Positions 61,099 to 64,000 of a stretch of DNA of 64,000 nucleotides are shown here, in pieces (the stretch's first letter is position 1; each line of letters starts with the position of its first letter). The notes beneath the pieces were generated by a model. The model worked only from the letters and a program-made list of their open reading frames with translations. It made no database searches and was not told the origin of the DNA. The translations under genes were made by a program, and so were the position numbers. Source of the stretch: Tupaia tana (taxonomy: Eukaryota > Chordata > Mammalia > Scandentia > Tupaiidae); the NCBI GenBank assembly GCA_026018925.1, contig JAKSZU010000210.1, positions 248,001 through 312,000 on the forward strand, written 5' to 3'.

Positions 61099-62320
61099 AA
61101 GTTCCCGGTATCCATGTGGAATCTTCTCAGAGAATGGCTCAACTCTCCTGCCTGGGAGAAAGGAGCAGAAGGGCTTATTAACAAAACAAAAGATGGAGCA
61201 GAGAGTCCGAGAGAAATTCTACCTTTAAAAAATCGTAAAAAGGAAAAATTAACAAAAAAAATGAGGAGACAGGAGCAGAGAGATACAGAGACCTCAGAGA
61301 CACAGAGACAAGGATAGAAGGCCAGAGGGGCTCCCTACCACACTAGCTGTGCTTGCTGGAAGCTGAATTATGAGTAGAAAATCTTCATTTCGCCTGTGCC
61401 CTGAAATATCTAGTTCCCAGTATCCATGTGGAATCTTCTCAGAGAATGGCTCAACTCTCCTGCCTGGGAGAAAGGAGCAGAAGGGCTTATTAACAAAACA
61501 AAAGATGGAGCTGAGAGCCAGAGAGAAATTCTACCTTTAAAAAAATCGTAAAAATGAAAAATTACCAAAAAAATTGAGGAGACAGGAGCAGAGAGAGACA
61601 GAGACCTCAGAGACACAGAGACAGGGATAGAAGGCCAGAGGGGCTCCCTACCACACTAGCTTTGCTTGCTGGAGGCTGAATTATGAGTAGAAAATCTTCA
61701 TTTCGCCTGTGCCCTGAAATATCTAGTTGCCAGTATCCATGTGGAAACTTCTCAGAGAATGGCTCAACTCTCCTGCCTGGGAGAAAGGAGCAGAAGGGCT
61801 TATTAATAAAACAAAAGATGGAGCTGAGAGCCAGAGAGAAATTCTACCTTTAAAAAAATCGTAAAAAGGAAAAATTACCCAAAAAAATGAGGAGACAGGA
61901 GCAGAGAGAAACAGAGACCTCAGAGACACAGAGACAGGGATAGAAGGACAGAGGGGTTCCCTTCCACACGAGCTTTGCTTGCTGGAGGCTGAATTATGAG
62001 TAGAAAATCTTCATTTCGCCTGTGCCCAGAAATATCTAGTTCCCAGTATCCATGTGGAACCTCCTCAGAGAATGGCTCAACTCTCCTTCCTGGGAGAAAG
62101 GAGCAGAAGGGCTTATTAACAAAACAAAAGATGGAGCTGAGAGCCAGAGATAAATTCTACCTTTAAAAAAAATCTTAAAAAGGAAAAATTACCAAAAAAA
62201 ATGAGGAGACAGGAGCAGAGAGAGACAGAGACCTCAGAGACACAGAGACAGGGATAGAAGGCAAGAGGGGCTCCCAACCACACTAGCTTTGCTTGCTGGA
62301 GGCTGAATTATGAGTAGAAA
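59420..62320 (+). repeat. 57-monomer-offset segment, copy 2
   Basis: It matches 41598-44500 at offset 17822. Differences include gagagtccgag near 61203, tagctgtgcttgctggaagc near 61345, gaaggacagagg near 61945 and ctcccaacc near 62272. Only the part beyond 61098 is not shared with the 13-monomer copy at 53-57 kb. Confidence 0.87.
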
Positions 62321-64000
62321 ATCTTCATTTCGCCTGTGCCCTGAAATATCTAGTTCCCAGTATCCATGTGGAATCTTCTCAGAGAATGGCTCAACTCTCC
62401 TGCCTGGGAGAAAGGAGCAGAAGTGCTTATTAACAAAACAAAAGATGGAGCAGAGAGTCAGAGAGAAATTCTACCTTTAAAAAATCGTAAAAAGTAAAAA
62501 TTAACAAAAAAATGAGGAGACAGGAGCAGAGAGAGACAGAGACCTCAGAGAAACACAGACAAGGATAGAAGGCCAGAGGGGCTCCCTACCACACTAGCTT
62601 TGCTTGCTGGAGGCTGAATTATGAGTAGAAAATCTTCATTTATCCTTTGCCCTGAAATATCTAGTTCCCAGTATCCATGTGGAATCTTCTCAGAGAATGG
62701 CTCAACTCTCCTGCCTGGGAGAAAGGAGCAGAAGGGCTTATTAACAAAACAAAAGATGGAGCTGAGAGCCAGAGAGAAATTCTACCTTTAAAAAAAATAC
62801 TAAAAAGGAAAAATTACCGAAAAAAATGAGGAGACAGGAGCAGAGATAGACAGAGACCTCAGAGACACAGAGACAGGGATAGAAGGCCAGAGGGGCTCCC
62901 TACCACACTAGCTTTGCTTGCTGGAGGCTGAATTATGAGTAGAAAATCTTCATTTCGCCTGTGCCCTGAAATATCTAGTTCCCAGTATCCATGTGGAATC
63001 TTCTCAGAGAATGGCTCAACTCTCCTGCATGGGAGAAAGGAGCAGAAGGGCTTATTAACAAAACAAAAGATGGAGCTGAGAGCCAGAGAGAAATTCTACC
63101 TTTAAAAAAAATCGTAAAAAGGAAAAATTACCGAAAAAAATGAGGAGACAGGAGCAGAGAGAGACAGAGACCTCAGAGACACAGAGACAGGGATAGAAGG
63201 CCAGAGGGGCTCCCTACCAAAGTAGCTTTGCTTGCTGGAGGCTGAATTATGAGTAGAAAATCTTCATTTCGCCTGTGCCCTGAAATATCTAGTTCCCAGT
63301 ATCCATGTGGAATCTTCTCAGAGAATGGCTCAACTCTCCTGCCTGGGAAAAAGGAGCAGAAGGGCTTATTAACAAAACAAAAGATGGAGCTGAGAGCCAG
63401 AGAGAAATTCTACCTTTAAAAAAACCGTAAAAAGGAAAAATTACCAAAAAAAATGAGGAGACAGGAGCAGAGAGAGACAGAGACCTCAGAGACACAGAGA
63501 CAGGGATAGAAGGCCAGAGGGGCTCCCTACCACACTAGCTTTGCTTGCTGGAGGCTGAATTATGAGTAGAAAATCTTCATTTCGCCTGTGCCCTGAAATA
63601 TCTAGTTCCCAGTATCCATGTGGAATCTTCTCAGAGAATGGCTCAACTCTCCTGCCTGGGAGAAAGGAGCAGAAGGGCTTATTAACAAAACAAAAGATGG
63701 AGCTGAGAGCCAGAGAGAAATTCTACCTTTAAAAAAATCGTAAAAAAAAAATTACCAAAAAAAATATGAGGAGACCGTAACAGAGAGAGACAGAAACCTC
63801 AGAGACACAGAGACTGGGATAGAAGGCCAGAGGGGCTCCCTACCACACTAGCTTTGCTTGCTGGAGGCTGAATTATGAGTAGAAAATCTTCATTTCGCCT
63901 GTGCCCTGAAATATCTAGTTCCCAGTATCCATGTGGAAACTTCTCAGAAAATGGCTCAACTCTCCTGCCAGGGAGAAAGGAGCAGAAGGGCTTATTAACA
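62320..64000 (+). repeat. Distal satellite mosaic, ending in a truncated monomer
   Basis: About 62448-62795 matches 45251-45598 at offset 17197 (gagaaacacagacaagg, tttatcctttgcc), so relative to the previous block two monomers are missing. Next come a ctgcatggg/ttaccgaaaa unit, a ccaaagtagc, gggaaaaagg, aaaaccg unit like 48213-48420, and an atcgtaaaaaaaaaatta with gagaccgtaacag unit. The last monomer starts at 63797 and is cut by the window end. The array clearly continues. Confidence 0.85.

Larger units (their letters stand above)
1..64000 (+). repeat. Tandem satellite array, ~313-bp monomer, filling the window
   Basis: Landmark strings such as ccatgtggaatcttctcag, gctggaggctgaattatgag and gggagaaaggagcagaaggg recur about every 313 bp from first to last base, always on the same strand. 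With the monomer set to begin at cctcagagacac, starts fall at 2, 315, 629, 944, 1255 and so on to 63797, giving about 204 complete units of roughly 310-316 bp. Most length change is in runs of A. No unique DNA, transposon, inversion or partial unit interrupts the array. Known: HOR-organised satellites of this size are typical of centromeric or pericentromeric heterochromatin. Inferred: a vertebrate, probably mammalian, centromere-linked array. The family is not recognised, and the array edges lie outside the window. Confidence 0.99.

Noticed and set aside
1-64000. CRISPR array
   Set aside because: The period is regular, but the whole unit is repeated. There are no unique spacers between short repeats.
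1-64000. Primate alpha satellite or another named satellite
   Set aside because: The period is 313 and not 171 bp, and none of the sequence landmarks match families I know. No family name can be justified without a database search.
1-64000. A hidden gene cluster or defence-type system
   Set aside because: Reading both strands shows only satellite monomers. No stretch lacks the repeat, so there is no room for a conventional gene.

Overview
The whole 64 kb window is one uninterrupted array of tandem satellite DNA. I see no gene, RNA gene, transposable element, CRISPR array or unique sequence in it. The repeating unit (monomer) is about 313 bp and always lies in the same orientation. The window holds about 204 complete monomers (first one 2-314) plus a truncated last one (63797-64000); the mean spacing is about 312.7 bp. 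No open frame exceeds about 107 codons. Because 313 is not a multiple of 3, every frame shifts at each monomer and soon closes.

The period, the AT-rich CpG-poor composition, the GA/CA-rich spacer and above all the layered higher-order repeat (HOR) structure fit a eukaryotic, probably vertebrate and most likely mammalian, centromeric or pericentromeric heterochromatin array. The species and the satellite family are not recognised. The unit is not 171-bp alpha satellite, and I see no CENP-B box.

Each monomer has a CA/GA-rich start, a mixed-sequence core of roughly 220 bp, a cluster of A-tracts about 35 bp long, and a GA-rich end running into the next monomer. Neighbouring monomers belong to distinct diagnostic classes (for example ctagttccc, caagttccc, ttagttccc and cttgttccc at one site). 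The order of these classes recurs, which reveals HORs of several sizes.

Layout: 0.3-6.4 kb, a 12-monomer (3.75 kb) period with a nested 3-monomer (939 bp) duplication. 6.6-18.5 kb, a clean 8-monomer (2.505 kb) HOR in four complete copies and one partial copy, in the order a, a, b, a, b, so that part of it is a 16-monomer (5.01 kb) HOR. 18.5-25.0 kb, an 11-monomer duplication whose second copy has lost one monomer. 23.9-33.7 kb, a very recent 16-monomer (5.0 kb) tandem duplication. 33.7-64 kb, a mosaic of nested duplications with offsets of 6, 8, 13, 15, 35, 55 and 57 monomers.

The interest lies in how the array evolves. Hybrid monomers mark in-register unequal exchange, and shared variants allow some duplications to be put in order. 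Each monomer also carries structural motifs: phased A-tracts, a heat-shock-element-like GAAnnTTC site and an imperfect dyad. All copy comparisons were made by eye.
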